Notes: a model not told the origin generated them from the letters alone. DNA of 64,000 bases from Pacificoceanicola sp049803835 (GCF_049803835.1 NZ_JBNAGK010000003.1:124001-188000), one strand, 5' to 3'. Positions 33,204 to 41,551 are shown, counted from the first letter of the stretch. Translations and numbers: made by a program.

Positions 33204-33280
33204 GTCTTCTTTGGTCCAGAAATACCTGGGGGATCCGGGGGCAAGGCCCCCGAACCAAAATTTTGCCCCGACAAAATTTT
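33204..33280 (+). repeat. Full-length dispersed repeat with GC hairpin and paired AAAATTTT blocks
   Basis: CTTCTTTGGTCCAGAAATACC, then a GGGGGCAAGGCCCCC hairpin, then two AAAATTTT blocks eight bases apart (33257-33280). The paired blocks recur with one change at 59125-59148. It lies between yciB and the convergent lrp gene, and touches the lrp stop at 33280. Confidence 0.75.
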
Positions 33281-33714
33281 CACCCCGCGCGGTCAACCTT
33301 GGTACTCAGGTGGATCAGGCTCTCTGAACTCTTCACCCCCTGAACATCGCCAATCTTGTCGAGTGTCACGTCCAGCGCCTCGGTGCTCTCCGCCGAGAGA
33401 GTCACGATCATGTCCACCCGTCCCGAGGTCGTGTGCACCTGCTCCACCACAGGCATGGCCTTCAATCGCGCAAGAACCGCCGGGCCCGAGCGTGGCTCGA
33501 CCGAGACCAGCACCGTCGCCCGCAGCATGGCCTTCAGCGCCGCGCCGCGCCGGATGGTGAAGCCCGCCAAGATTCCCTTCGCCTGCAGGCGTTCGATCCG
33601 CGCCTGCACCGTGGTCCGCGCAATGCCGAGTTGCCGGGCGAGGTCCGCGACCGGCAGGCGGGCATTCTCCGCGAGAAGGGCAATCAGCGCCCGGTCTGTT
33701 TCGTCGATCTGCAT
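33280..33714 (-). CDS. Lrp/AsnC family transcriptional regulator
   Basis: A 144-residue regulator with an N-terminal winged helix (IDETDRALIALLAENARLPV, ADLARQLGIARTTVQARIERL) and a C-terminal RAM/AsnC ligand-binding domain (ATVLVSVEPRSGPAVLARLK, VVEQVHTTSGRVDMIVTL). ATG 33714 has GGAGG close by; a longer frame to 33831 is disfavoured. It is divergent from the ornithine-decarboxylase-like gene at 33824, so it probably senses an amino acid and controls that gene. Confidence 0.93.
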   Translation of the reverse strand: MQIDETDRALIALLAENARLPVADLARQLGIARTTVQARIERLQAKGILAGFTIRRGAALKAMLRATVLVSVEPRSGPAVLARLKAMPVVEQVHTTSGRVDMIVTLSAESTEALDVTLDKIGDVQGVKSSESLIHLSTKVDRAG

Positions 33715-33823
33715 GGGTCCTCCGGCAATCTGCCCAGAATGAGCCATCAGATCGCCGGTTCTGACAAGTGAAATTCGCCGCATCTGCCCGCACTCTGGAA
33801 AGAAACGAGCAGGAGTACGCGCG

Positions 33824-34942
33824 ATGGGCATTCATCCCGAGTTCACGACCGACCCGGCCGCCTGGCTGACACACAATGCCCCGGACGGGCCGGTGTTTTT
33901 CTTTTCCTCCCGGGCGCTGACGGAGACGTTCCTGTTTTTTCGGGATAATTTCCCCGGCATGGTCACCTACGCGGTGAAGGCGAACCCTGCGCCGCAGGTG
34001 CTCCAGACGCTCTGCCGGGCGGGTATGACCGCCTTCGACGTCGCCTCCCCGAACGAGATGGAGCGGGTTCGTGCGGTCTGTCCCGCGGCGCAGCTGCATT
34101 ACCACAACCCGGTCCGGTCCCTGTCCGAGATCGCGGTTGCCAAGGGCTTCGGGATCGCCTCCTGGTCCATCGACCGGGCGTCGGAACTGGACAAGCTCGG
34201 GGACATCGCCGGGCAGGAGATCGCTGTGCGGCTCAAATTGCCGGTGAAAGGCGCGGCCTATGACTTCGGCTCCAAGTTCGGAGCCGATCCGGACACCGCC
34301 GCCGCGCTGCTGCGCCGCGTCGTGCAGCGCGGTGGAGTGCCGTCCATGACCTTCCACCCCGGCACCCAATGCGACGATCCCGCGCCCTGGCGGCGGTATA
34401 TCGAGGCCTGTGCAGAGGTCGCGCTGGCAGCGGGCGTGCGCCTGCACCGGCTCAACGTCGGCGGTGGTTTCGCCGCGTTCCGGACGGCGAAAGCTCCGGA
34501 TCTGCAGGGTGTCTTCACTGCCATCGCCGAGACCGCGACCCGTGCCTTCGGTCCGGACTGTCCGGATCTCGTCTGCGAGCCGGGCCGCGCCATGGTTTCC
34601 GAGGCCTATACCCTCGCGCTCACCGTCAAGGCCGTCAGCGATGAGGCGGTTTTCCTCGATGACGGGCTTTACGGCGCTCTGATGGAATGGCGCGATCTGC
34701 CCGCACCTGAGCGGATCACCGTGCTGGCCCCCGACGGTGCCCCGCGCCGGGCCGCGCCCGCGCCGCGCGTGGTCTTTGGCCCCACCTGCGACAGCCTCGA
34801 CCGGCTGCCGGAGCCGCTTCCTCTGCCGCGAGACCTGGCGGAAGGAGACCGCCTTCTGGTGCGCGGGATGGGGGCCTATAGCCTCTGTCTTGGCACCGGG
34901 TTCAACGGATACGGGATGCCGCGCACGATTGACCTCGAATAG
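33824..34942 (+). CDS. Type III PLP-dependent decarboxylase, ornithine/lysine decarboxylase-like
   Basis: A 372-residue fold-type III enzyme with N-terminal TIM barrel. The PLP lysine is K52 in TYAVKANP. Further marks are the FDVASPNEMERV strand, FHPGTQCDD, LNVGGGF phosphate loop, VCEPGRAMV, and near the C-terminus GPTCDSLDRL with the catalytic cysteine and aspartate of ornithine decarboxylases. It makes a polyamine from a basic amino acid. Substrate among ornithine, lysine and arginine is uncertain. Divergent from the Lrp-type regulator. Confidence 0.88.
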   Translation: MGIHPEFTTDPAAWLTHNAPDGPVFFFSSRALTETFLFFRDNFPGMVTYAVKANPAPQVLQTLCRAGMTAFDVASPNEMERVRAVCPAAQLHYHNPVRSLSEIAVAKGFGIASWSIDRASELDKLGDIAGQEIAVRLKLPVKGAAYDFGSKFGADPDTAAALLRRVVQRGGVPSMTFHPGTQCDDPAPWRRYIEACAEVALAAGVRLHRLNVGGGFAAFRTAKAPDLQGVFTAIAETATRAFGPDCPDLVCEPGRAMVSEAYTLALTVKAVSDEAVFLDDGLYGALMEWRDLPAPERITVLAPDGAPRRAAPAPRVVFGPTCDSLDRLPEPLPLPRDLAEGDRLLVRGMGAYSLCLGTGFNGYGMPRTIDLE

Positions 34943-35018
34943 TTCCGGTTGACGGCTGGACACCGTCGCCCCGCCCACTACTCTCGCACGGGCACGCAGG
35001 ATGCAGCGCGAGGATACC

Positions 35019-37313
35019 ATGGACAAGTTCGGAAAAAGCCAGTCGGTCACGCGGGTCGAGGACACCCGTTTTCTTATGGGACAGGGTCGCTACGTCGATG
35101 ACATTGCGCCGGCAGGGGCGCTGTTTGCCTATTATTTCCGCTCGCCCGTCGCCCATGCGACGATCAAGGGGCTGAACACCACCGAGGCCGCCGCCGCCGA
35201 GGGCGTGCACCTTGTGATGACCGCCGAGACCCTTGCGCATGAGGGCATCACCGAGGGCATGTCCTTCGCCACCATGAAGAACCGCGACGGCACCGCCGCC
35301 GCTGCACCACGCCGTCCGTTCCTCGCCGAGGAGCGCGTGCGCTTCGTCGGAGAGCCTGTGGCGCTGATCGTTGCGGACAGTCTGAACCAGGCAAAGGATG
35401 CCGCGGAACTGATTGAATTCGACTATGAAGAGCTGCCGGTGCATATGGAGCTTTCACCGGCGGGCGAGCCTCTGCATCCGCAGGAGGCCCCCAACAATCG
35501 CGCCTTCGACTGGGCGATTGGCGACGGTGAGGCAACGCATGTAGCGCTGGAGAAATCCCACCGCGTGGTGCGGCTGGAGATCGGCGACAACCGCATCATC
35601 GTCAACTCCATGGAACCGCGCGGCTGTTATGCCGAAGTGGTGGATGGCCGCCTGCATCTCGCGGTGAACGGGCAGGGTGTCTGGGGCATGCAGGACGAAC
35701 TTGCCCGCGTTTTCGCCGTCGACAAGGAGACCATCCGTGTCACCAATCCCGATGTCGGCGGCGGATTCGGCATGAAGGGGATGCCGTATCCCGAGTATTT
35801 CACCGTGCCTCTGGCGGCCAGGCTGCTGAACCGCCCGGTGCGCTGGATCGGCGAGCGGACCGAGTCGATGCTCAGCGACAACGCAGGGCGCGACCTTGTG
35901 ACCATGGCGGAAATGGGTTTCGACAAGGACGGCAGGATCACGGCCTACCGCGTGCACAACATCTCGAACCTCGGGGCCTACTGCTCGAATTTTGCGCAGG
36001 CGATCCAGTCGAACCTCTTTGCCCGTGTGCTGACCGGCACCTACGACATCAAGACCGCCTATCTTCGCTGCGAGGGTATCCTGACCAACACCACGCAGGT
36101 CGACGCCTATCGCGGGGCGGGGCGGCCGGAGGCGATCTACGTGCTCGAACGCATGATGGACCGCGCCGCCCGCGAGCTGGACATGGACCCGTTCGAGCTG
36201 CGCCGCCTCAATTTTGTCAAGGAGTTCCCGTACAACACGGTTACGGGAGAAACCTACGATGTTGGAGACTTTCCTCGCGTTCTTGCGCATGCGGAACGGC
36301 TGGCCGACGTGCCGGGATTCGCCGCCCGCCGATCAAAATCCGAGGAGCAGGGGAAACTTCGGGGGCTTGGCCTGTGTTACTATATCGAAAGCATTCTGGG
36401 CGATCCTAGCGAAGGCGTACAGATTGATTTTACCGAGGATGGTGGCGCTTTGATCTATGTCGGGACACAGTCGAACGGGCAGGGGCACGAGACCGTCTTT
36501 GCGCAGTTCCTGTCGGATCAGACCGGCATTCCCGCCGATCGGATCCGGGTGATCCAGGGCGATTCCGACCTGATTGCCAAGGGCGGCGGCACCGGCGGGT
36601 CGCGCTCCGTGACGACCCAGACCAACGTGACGCTGACAGCGGTGGCGAAGATCGTCGAAGGGTTCACCGCCTTCCTCGCAGACGAAATGGGCGTGGCGGC
36701 GGAGGACATCACCTTCGACGATGAGCGTTTCCGGGCGGAGGGATCGAACCTGACGCCGACCCTGCTGGAGGGCGCGCAGATGGCGCGGGAGGCCGGACGC
36801 ACGGATTTGCTCGTCTGGAAGGTGCGGGACCAGTTGCCGGCGCGCAGCTTCCCCAACGGCGCGCATCTGGCGGAGGTGGAGATCGACCCGGAGACCGGGC
36901 AGGTCACTTGCGACCGCTATCACGTGGTTGACGATTTCGGCAATCTCATCAATCCGATGCTGGCCGAGGGGCAGGTCCACGGCGGTGTGGCACAGGGTCT
37001 CGGACAGGCGCTGACCGAGCATGTGGTCTACGACGATCAGGGCCAGCTTCTGACCGCGACCTTCATGGACTACGGCATGCCGCGCGCGGACGTGATGCCG
37101 TGGGTCGTGTTTGAGACGGAGCCAGTGCCGTCGACGGCGAACCCGATGGGCATGAAGGGCTGCGGCGAAGCCGGAACGGTGGGCGCGATGGCCGCCATGG
37201 GCAATGCGGTGCAGGACGCGCTCTGGGCGCGGGGGATCAAACAGGTTGATATGCCATTCACGCCCCAGCGGGTGTGGGAGATGTTGAGGAATGTTGCGGT
37301 CGCGGCTGAGTAA
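35019..37313 (+). CDS. Xanthine dehydrogenase-family molybdopterin-binding large subunit (CoxL-like, form II)
   Basis: A 764-residue large subunit of the molybdenum hydroxylase family. It shows TRFLMGQGRYVDD at the N-terminus, the Mo-cofactor signature GGGFGMKG, and AYRGAGRPEAIYVLER, the form II CoxL motif (AYRGAGR) rather than the AYxCSFR of true CO dehydrogenase. Near the C-terminus is MKGCGEAGTVGAMAAM with the base-abstracting Glu. Partner small [2Fe-2S] and medium FAD subunits are not next to it: a decarboxylase lies upstream and a DUF2235 hydrolase overlaps the end. Substrate unknown, likely an aldehyde or N-heterocycle. Confidence 0.85.
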   Translation: MDKFGKSQSVTRVEDTRFLMGQGRYVDDIAPAGALFAYYFRSPVAHATIKGLNTTEAAAAEGVHLVMTAETLAHEGITEGMSFATMKNRDGTAAAAPRRPFLAEERVRFVGEPVALIVADSLNQAKDAAELIEFDYEELPVHMELSPAGEPLHPQEAPNNRAFDWAIGDGEATHVALEKSHRVVRLEIGDNRIIVNSMEPRGCYAEVVDGRLHLAVNGQGVWGMQDELARVFAVDKETIRVTNPDVGGGFGMKGMPYPEYFTVPLAARLLNRPVRWIGERTESMLSDNAGRDLVTMAEMGFDKDGRITAYRVHNISNLGAYCSNFAQAIQSNLFARVLTGTYDIKTAYLRCEGILTNTTQVDAYRGAGRPEAIYVLERMMDRAARELDMDPFELRRLNFVKEFPYNTVTGETYDVGDFPRVLAHAERLADVPGFAARRSKSEEQGKLRGLGLCYYIESILGDPSEGVQIDFTEDGGALIYVGTQSNGQGHETVFAQFLSDQTGIPADRIRVIQGDSDLIAKGGGTGGSRSVTTQTNVTLTAVAKIVEGFTAFLADEMGVAAEDITFDDERFRAEGSNLTPTLLEGAQMAREAGRTDLLVWKVRDQLPARSFPNGAHLAEVEIDPETGQVTCDRYHVVDDFGNLINPMLAEGQVHGGVAQGLGQALTEHVVYDDQGQLLTATFMDYGMPRADVMPWVVFETEPVPSTANPMGMKGCGEAGTVGAMAAMGNAVQDALWARGIKQVDMPFTPQRVWEMLRNVAVAAE

Positions 37314-38340
37314 TACGGTCCTTGGATGGCTCCATCGGGCGTTTGCCCGGGGCCACACGTCTTATGCCAAACGGCGCGGCGCCGTTGATCATGTCATCAT
37401 TCTCGACGGCACCATGTCTTCGCTCACCCCGGGTGAGGAGACCAACGCCGGGCTGACCTATCGGTTGCTGACGGAGGCCCGCAGCGCCGATGTCTATTAC
37501 GAGGCGGGCGTGCAGTGGTCTGACTGGCGCTCGACCCATGACGTGATCGTCGGACGCGGGATAAACCGGCAGATTCAAAGGGCTTACGGCTATCTCGCCT
37601 CGCGATATCGGGAGGGGGACCGGATATTCCTGATGGGCTATTCGCGCGGGGCCTATGCTGCGCGCTCGCTGGCCGGGGTCATCGACCTGGTCGGGCTGGT
37701 GCAGGCGAAACATGCAACCGTGCGCAACGTCCGGCAGGCCTACAGGCTGTATCAGTACGACCCGAAGGGGCAGGCGGCGGCGGCGTTCCGGCGGCAGTAC
37801 TGCCATGCAGAAGCGCCGATCGAGATGATTGGCGTCTGGGATACGGTCAAGGCGCTTGGTCTGCGGTTGCCTCTGCTTTGGCGGTTCTACCGAGACAGCC
37901 ACGGGTTCCACAGCCACGACCTTGGAAACTCGGTGAAGCGGGGGTATCAGGCGCTGGCCTACAACGAGAAGCGGCTCGCCTATGCCCCTGTTTTATGGAC
38001 GAAAAAGCCGGATTGGCCGGGGGAGATGGAGCAGGTCTGGTTTCCCGGGACGCATGGGGATGTCGGCGGGCAACTTGGCGGCTTCAACGAGGCGCGCGGC
38101 CTGTCGAACATCCCGTTGGTCTGGATGCTGGAGCGGCTGGAGCGCTGCGGTGTCGGGCTGCCGGAGGGGTGGGAGGCGCGGTTCCCCTGCGATCCGGAGG
38201 CGCCCTCCGTGGGACAATGGTCCGGTGTCTCGAAACTGTTCCTGCTGCGCCATGCACGGGCGCGGGGGCGGGACCCTTCGGAGACATTTCATGCTACATT
38301 GCAACGGGTTATGCCGAAACCCGTCGTTCCGGGTGAATGA
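37291..38340 (+). CDS. DUF2235 alpha/beta hydrolase
   Basis: A 349-residue alpha/beta hydrolase of the DUF2235 family, with a nucleophile elbow MGYSRGAYAARSL (serine near residue 119), an early VIILDGTMSSLT strand, VWDTVKALGL and the C-terminal FPGTHGDVGGQLG with the catalytic His. In other bacteria the family supplies T6SS phospholipase effectors (Tle1), but no T6SS gene lies in this window and the protein lacks an effector-type N-terminus. The start overlaps the last 23 bases of the CoxL-like gene. Role unknown. Confidence 0.83.
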   Translation: MLRSRLSNTVLGWLHRAFARGHTSYAKRRGAVDHVIILDGTMSSLTPGEETNAGLTYRLLTEARSADVYYEAGVQWSDWRSTHDVIVGRGINRQIQRAYGYLASRYREGDRIFLMGYSRGAYAARSLAGVIDLVGLVQAKHATVRNVRQAYRLYQYDPKGQAAAAFRRQYCHAEAPIEMIGVWDTVKALGLRLPLLWRFYRDSHGFHSHDLGNSVKRGYQALAYNEKRLAYAPVLWTKKPDWPGEMEQVWFPGTHGDVGGQLGGFNEARGLSNIPLVWMLERLERCGVGLPEGWEARFPCDPEAPSVGQWSGVSKLFLLRHARARGRDPSETFHATLQRVMPKPVVPGE

Positions 38341-38384
38341 TCTTCATCGCGTCAAGGAAAATCATCACAGAATGGTGAGTCCCC

Positions 38385-38412
38385 TTTCAACTGTGGCATT
38401 GCTGCCTATATT
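38385..38412 (+). promoter_or_regulatory. Candidate sRNA promoter
   Basis: TTTCAA at 38385-38390 and TATATT at 38407-38412 separated by 16 bases, placing a transcription start near 38420 just before the first hairpin. The -35 box is a modest match. Confidence 0.45.
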
Positions 38413-38419
38413 TCTATCA

Positions 38420-38507
38420 GGTTCGCGGGGCCGGAACCCCCGCGACGCCTTCACTGTCCCTCGTTCCGTGACTGGCGCCCGGGTATTGTCCCGGGCGCTT
38501 TTTCTTT
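38420..38507 (+). ncRNA. Candidate small RNA with two hairpins and terminator
   Basis: About 88 bases containing a hairpin (TCGCGGGG at 38423-38430 with CCCCGCGA at 38438-38445, seven-base loop), a single-stranded linker, and a terminator hairpin (38475-38498) followed by TTTTTCTTT. A promoter-like pair lies just upstream. It could instead be only the terminator of the DUF2235 transcript. No open frame is plausible. No name is given, as I do not recognise the sequence. Confidence 0.5.
38475..38507 (+). terminator. Strong intrinsic terminator
   Basis: GCGCCCGGG and CCCGGGCGC form a nine-pair stem with a TATTGT loop (38475-38498), followed by TTTTTCTTT. It ends the candidate sRNA and/or the DUF2235 transcript before the CoA-binding gene. 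Confidence 0.9.
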
Positions 38508-38534
38508 GCGGGAAAAGGGTTTAGAGTACCACGC

Positions 38535-39002
38535 ATGAGCTATTCCGACACCTTCCTGAAAGACATCCTGAGCCGCACCAAGGTGGTGGCGGTTGTCGGC
38601 GTGTCGATGAATCCCGTCCGGCCGAGCTATTACGTGGCGCGATACCTGGCGCTGAAAGGCTTCACGGTGATTCCGGTGAACCCGGGTCACACCGGCAAAA
38701 TGCTGTTTGGTCAAACGGTTAGAGCGTCCCTGTCGGAATGTCCGGCGAATGTGGACATGGTCGACATCTTCCGCCGGTCCGAGCATGTGGTGCCGGTGGT
38801 GGAGGAGGCTCTTGCGTGTTTTCAAGGGCTTAAGACGGTGTGGATGCAGATCGGGGTCGAAAATGCCGAGGCCGCGGCGCTGGCGGAGGCGCGTGGGGTG
38901 GACGTGGTGCAGAACCGCTGCCCGAAGATCGAATATCAAAGGCTTTTCGGCGAATTGCGCATGGGTGGGTTCAACACCGGCGTAATCTCGTCGAAGCTGT
39001 AA
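38535..39002 (+). CDS. CoA-binding domain protein (YccU-like)
   Basis: A 155-residue Rossmann-fold protein with VVAVVGVSMNPVRPSYYVARYL and a later GFTVIPVNPGHTGKMLFGQ, the marks of CoA_binding_2. Family members bind CoA; no reaction is assigned. The core WMQIGVENAEAAALAEARGV and DVVQNRCPKIEY (with its conserved Cys) complete the domain, which equals the whole protein. It follows a strong terminator, so has its own promoter. Confidence 0.9.
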   Translation: MSYSDTFLKDILSRTKVVAVVGVSMNPVRPSYYVARYLALKGFTVIPVNPGHTGKMLFGQTVRASLSECPANVDMVDIFRRSEHVVPVVEEALACFQGLKTVWMQIGVENAEAAALAEARGVDVVQNRCPKIEYQRLFGELRMGGFNTGVISSKL

Positions 39003-39285
39003 CGGGGCCGCGCTGTCTGGCTGCACCAGAGGCGCACCGCCCCCCGTCACTCCGCCCCGGTTAAAGCGCCTCGCCTTATACTTAAGCCACAAATACCCTG
39101 TCGCACCTGCGGTGCTATCGGGACATTTGTGTCGCAGAATGATTCAGGCAAAGGCGGGACGCTGTAATGCGGCGCACGGTGCGGTTGAGGCATCGAGCGC
39201 TGAGATTTTCCGACATTTCCAGCTCTGAAAACGACATGGCGGGGCGACCGAAGCCGCGGCCACGCTTTGGTCGAGAGGTCAATCA

Positions 39286-39349
39286 GTACGATTCGGCTCG
39301 ATTTTCGTACAGATTTCCGGAACCACCTTTGCCGTGGTATCGATACCAT
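39286..39349 (-). promoter_or_regulatory. Palindrome module, copy B (inverted)
   Basis: The 25-base element with arms GTACGA (39286-39291) and TCGTAC (39305-39310) is followed after 24 bases by TGGTATCGATACCA at 39335-39348. On the minus strand the order is the same as in copy A, and 22 of 25 bases of the smaller element match. Both copies sit between convergent genes. Confidence 0.6.
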
Positions 39350-39439
39350 CGTGTTTTTCGCACAAATGCGCGCATTTCCCGGTTAACGCTGTCATTTGCT
39401 TGGGATGGTGCCGCAAAGGACACGCCCCGGCAAGACAAC

Positions 39440-39460
39440 CCGGACCCCCTCGGGGCCCGG
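39440..39460 (-). terminator. Hairpin after the VPLPA-CTERM gene
   Basis: CCGG-CCCC with GGGG-CCGG, one A-C mismatch and a CTC loop, starting about ten bases after the stop of the minus-strand gene. No T-run follows, so it is a weak terminator. Confidence 0.45.
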
Positions 39461-39468
39461 AAGACGCG

Positions 39469-40140
39469 TCAGGACGTCTTGCGGCGGCGGGCGAGGCCAA
39501 GCCCAACGAGACCACCGAGCAGCAGCAGGCCACCGGCCGGCAGCGGCACGTTGGCGGTGAGCGTGGTAGCGTAGGCGGACCCATTGCCCGGACCCACGTT
39601 GATGCCGTGGTTGTCGTGGCGATAGACGGTGCCGTAGAAACCGCCGGTCGAGGCGATGCTCGAATACTGGTAGAGTTCCTGGAAGGAGGCGTCGAGCGTC
39701 CGGCCGCCAATGTCACCGAGATCCGCGACGGTCATGTAGAAGAAGGACCGCCAGCCGGTGCCGTTCCCGGAGGCCGCGTAGCCGTAGTAGTTCGAGAACG
39801 AGAAGGTGTTCCCGGACAGGCCGACCGTGACGTAGGGGTCGCCGTAACTGTAGGTCGGCGTCTCCCCAGGCATCCAGAAGTAGGCGTCGATCATTTCCGG
39901 GATGCTGCTGGTGAAGTTGAAATCCACCACCTGCGACGCTCCGGTGTTGTTCGCGTCCAGCGTGATGCTGCCGGATACGGTGCCGCCCGGCGGGGCCCAG
40001 GGCGTCGTCGAGCCGCCGCATCCGACGCAATAGTACTGCACACCGGGAAAATCGAAATTGAGGCTGTAGGTGACGGGCACGGCCTGCGCCGTGGTTGCGG
40101 CACAGGCAAGCGCCGCGAAGGAAAGAGCCGTGCGAATCAT
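39469..40140 (-). CDS. VPLPA-CTERM sorting domain protein (1 of 3)
   Basis: A 223-residue exported protein. The signal peptide MIRTALSFAALACAATTAQA leads into a beta-rich domain high in Ser, Thr, Gly and Tyr, and the C-terminus has the sorting signal VPLPAGGLLLLGGLVGLG followed by ARRRK. This tripartite tail (PLPA motif, membrane helix, basic end) marks substrates of an exosortase that processes and anchors the protein at the surface. The exosortase gene is not in the window. Two cysteines (CVGC) precede a Pro/Gly-rich loop. ATG 40140 places the signal first. Confidence 0.88.
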   Translation of the reverse strand: MIRTALSFAALACAATTAQAVPVTYSLNFDFPGVQYYCVGCGGSTTPWAPPGGTVSGSITLDANNTGASQVVDFNFTSSIPEMIDAYFWMPGETPTYSYGDPYVTVGLSGNTFSFSNYYGYAASGNGTGWRSFFYMTVADLGDIGGRTLDASFQELYQYSSIASTGGFYGTVYRHDNHGINVGPGNGSAYATTLTANVPLPAGGLLLLGGLVGLGLARRRKTS

Positions 40141-40235
40141 TCCGTTCGATCCGATTGTGTTGAATTGATCGAGATATTTAACGGGTGGTTTACCTTGTGA
40201 AAGCAAGAAAGATCGCAGCGGTTTCCCGTGCAGTG

Positions 40236-41180
40236 TCAGCTGGAGAGCGGGGCTAGATGCTTATGGGCGAAGGCCATCTTGGTGCGTACGCCCTGCGGTA
40301 GAATGAACGGGTAAACATCGGCCAGATCCAGCGCCCGGTTGACGTGGTTGGCGGCGAGGCCGAAGTCGATGGCGCGGGTCAGGAGCGCCTCCGTGTCGGT
40401 CTGCGTGTAGGGGTCGGAGCCGCTCGTCAGACCGGCGGCGCGGGCACTGTCGAGCAGGTCGACGAGGTGCAGCAGATGGGCCACGGTCTCGGCCCAATCC
40501 TCGTGCGGGTGGGCGGTGGCGTAGCTGGTGATGTGGTGTTCGTCCGCCGGGGCGGGGGCAGCGTAGTGGGCCGCGAGAGCGGCGCCGTAGTCCTGCCGTT
40601 CGTCGCCGAAGAGGGCACGGAAGCCGTCCAGGAAGCCGGGGCGCTCCGACAGGCGCTCGAACAGGAAATGCGCCATTTCGTGGCGCATGTGGCCGAGCAT
40701 GGTGCGGTAGAGCTCGCCCATGTCGCCGCGGCGCTGCGCCCGGATCGCCGGGTCGGCCTCGGTCACGTTGATTGTGATCTCACCGGCGTTATGGCCCATG
40801 ACCACCTGTTCCGTCCCGGTGGCGGTATCCTCGGCCAGCATGCGGAAGGTTGGCCGCGCGCCGGTGTCCCGTTCGGTGAACCACCCCCAGCGGGCGAGGT
40901 TGGCGAGCATCCAGCGCTTGGCGGCTTCGGTCTTCTGCCAATGCGGCAGGTTCGCGGATTCGCGCAGGTCCGGGACGATCTCGGTCATGGCGCAGGACAT
41001 GCAGAAGCCGGAGGGCGTCGGGAGCCAGTTGCAGTCGATCGCCTCGCCGTTCTGGCAGGTCTGCGTGCTGGTCGTCATGGTCTGCGCCTCGACGTCGAAG
41101 CGCACGGCCTGGCCGCACTGGCAGATGGCGTTCTGAAACCAGAGGCGTTGGCCGCAGCTGGGGCAGGTGAAGAGTTGCAT
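40236..41180 (-). CDS. Zinc-ribbon putative metallopeptidase
   Basis: A 314-residue protein with two N-terminal zinc ribbons (CPSCGQRLWF and CQCGQAV, then CQNGEAIDC and CMSCAM), followed by a metallopeptidase core: HMRHEMAHFLFERL holds the HExxH zinc motif near residue 168, and the third ligand is probably His/Asp in AHPHEDWAETVAHLLHLVD. The family is the putative zinc-binding metallopeptidases (Peptidase_Mx). Substrate unknown; it lacks a signal peptide, so it is cytosolic. Alone between the VPLPA gene and hisE. Confidence 0.85.
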   Translation of the reverse strand: MQLFTCPSCGQRLWFQNAICQCGQAVRFDVEAQTMTTSTQTCQNGEAIDCNWLPTPSGFCMSCAMTEIVPDLRESANLPHWQKTEAAKRWMLANLARWGWFTERDTGARPTFRMLAEDTATGTEQVVMGHNAGEITINVTEADPAIRAQRRGDMGELYRTMLGHMRHEMAHFLFERLSERPGFLDGFRALFGDERQDYGAALAAHYAAPAPADEHHITSYATAHPHEDWAETVAHLLHLVDLLDSARAAGLTSGSDPYTQTDTEALLTRAIDFGLAANHVNRALDLADVYPFILPQGVRTKMAFAHKHLAPLSS

Positions 41181-41242
41181 GTCTCGCCTCGTCCGGGGTT
41201 GCCGGGTTCAATGCCCGGCGGTGCCGGTCGGTTCCGTCCGGG

Positions 41243-41551
41243 TCAGCCGCGCGACGCTTTTTCCTGCAGGCCGGACTGCGATTGGCGTGCCGCGAGGATG
41301 TCCATGACCCGGGCGAGGGGGATGTCCCGGGATTTCAGCATGACGAGGAGGTGAAAGAGCACGTCAGCGGCCTCCGAGGCGAGCTTGTCCTTGTCGTCCC
41401 TGATCGCCTCGATGATGGCCTCGATGGCTTCCTCGCCGAATTTTTCGGCGCATTTCTCCGGTCCCTTGGCGAGGAGTTTCGCGGTCCAGCTCTCGTCCGG
41501 TGAGGCGGCGGCGCGTTGGGCGACGATCTGTTCGAGGTCCTCGAGGGTCAT
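41243..41551 (-). CDS. hisE: Phosphoribosyl-ATP pyrophosphatase
   Basis: A 102-residue MazG-like enzyme that hydrolyses phosphoribosyl-ATP in the second step of histidine biosynthesis. It shows EKCAEKFGEEAIEAIIEAI and KLASEAADVLFHLLVML, the acidic metal-binding helices of HisE, with the usual length. ATG 41551 overlaps the stop of the paralogue at 41548 (ATGA), so it is co-translated with the his operon. Separate HisE and HisI are normal in this family. Confidence 0.95.
   Translation of the reverse strand: MTLEDLEQIVAQRAAASPDESWTAKLLAKGPEKCAEKFGEEAIEAIIEAIRDDKDKLASEAADVLFHLLVMLKSRDIPLARVMDILAARQSQSGLQEKASRG

Larger units (their letters stand above)
39003..39468. other. Convergent intergenic region carrying the palindrome module
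   Basis: These 466 bases hold no convincing gene. The region contains palindrome module copy B at 39286-39349 and a terminator-like hairpin at 39440-39460 for the downstream minus-strand gene. Further left, a degenerate inverted repeat around CTGTCGCAC ... GTGTCGCAG near 39099-39138 has no assigned role. Confidence 0.5.

Noticed and set aside
35019..37313. True aerobic CO dehydrogenase
   Set aside because: The active-site motif is AYRGAGR (form II), not the AYxCSFR of form I, and the other subunits are missing.
37291..38340. Type VI secretion effector module
   Set aside because: DUF2235 alone does not imply one; no vgrG, hcp, PAAR or immunity gene is present.
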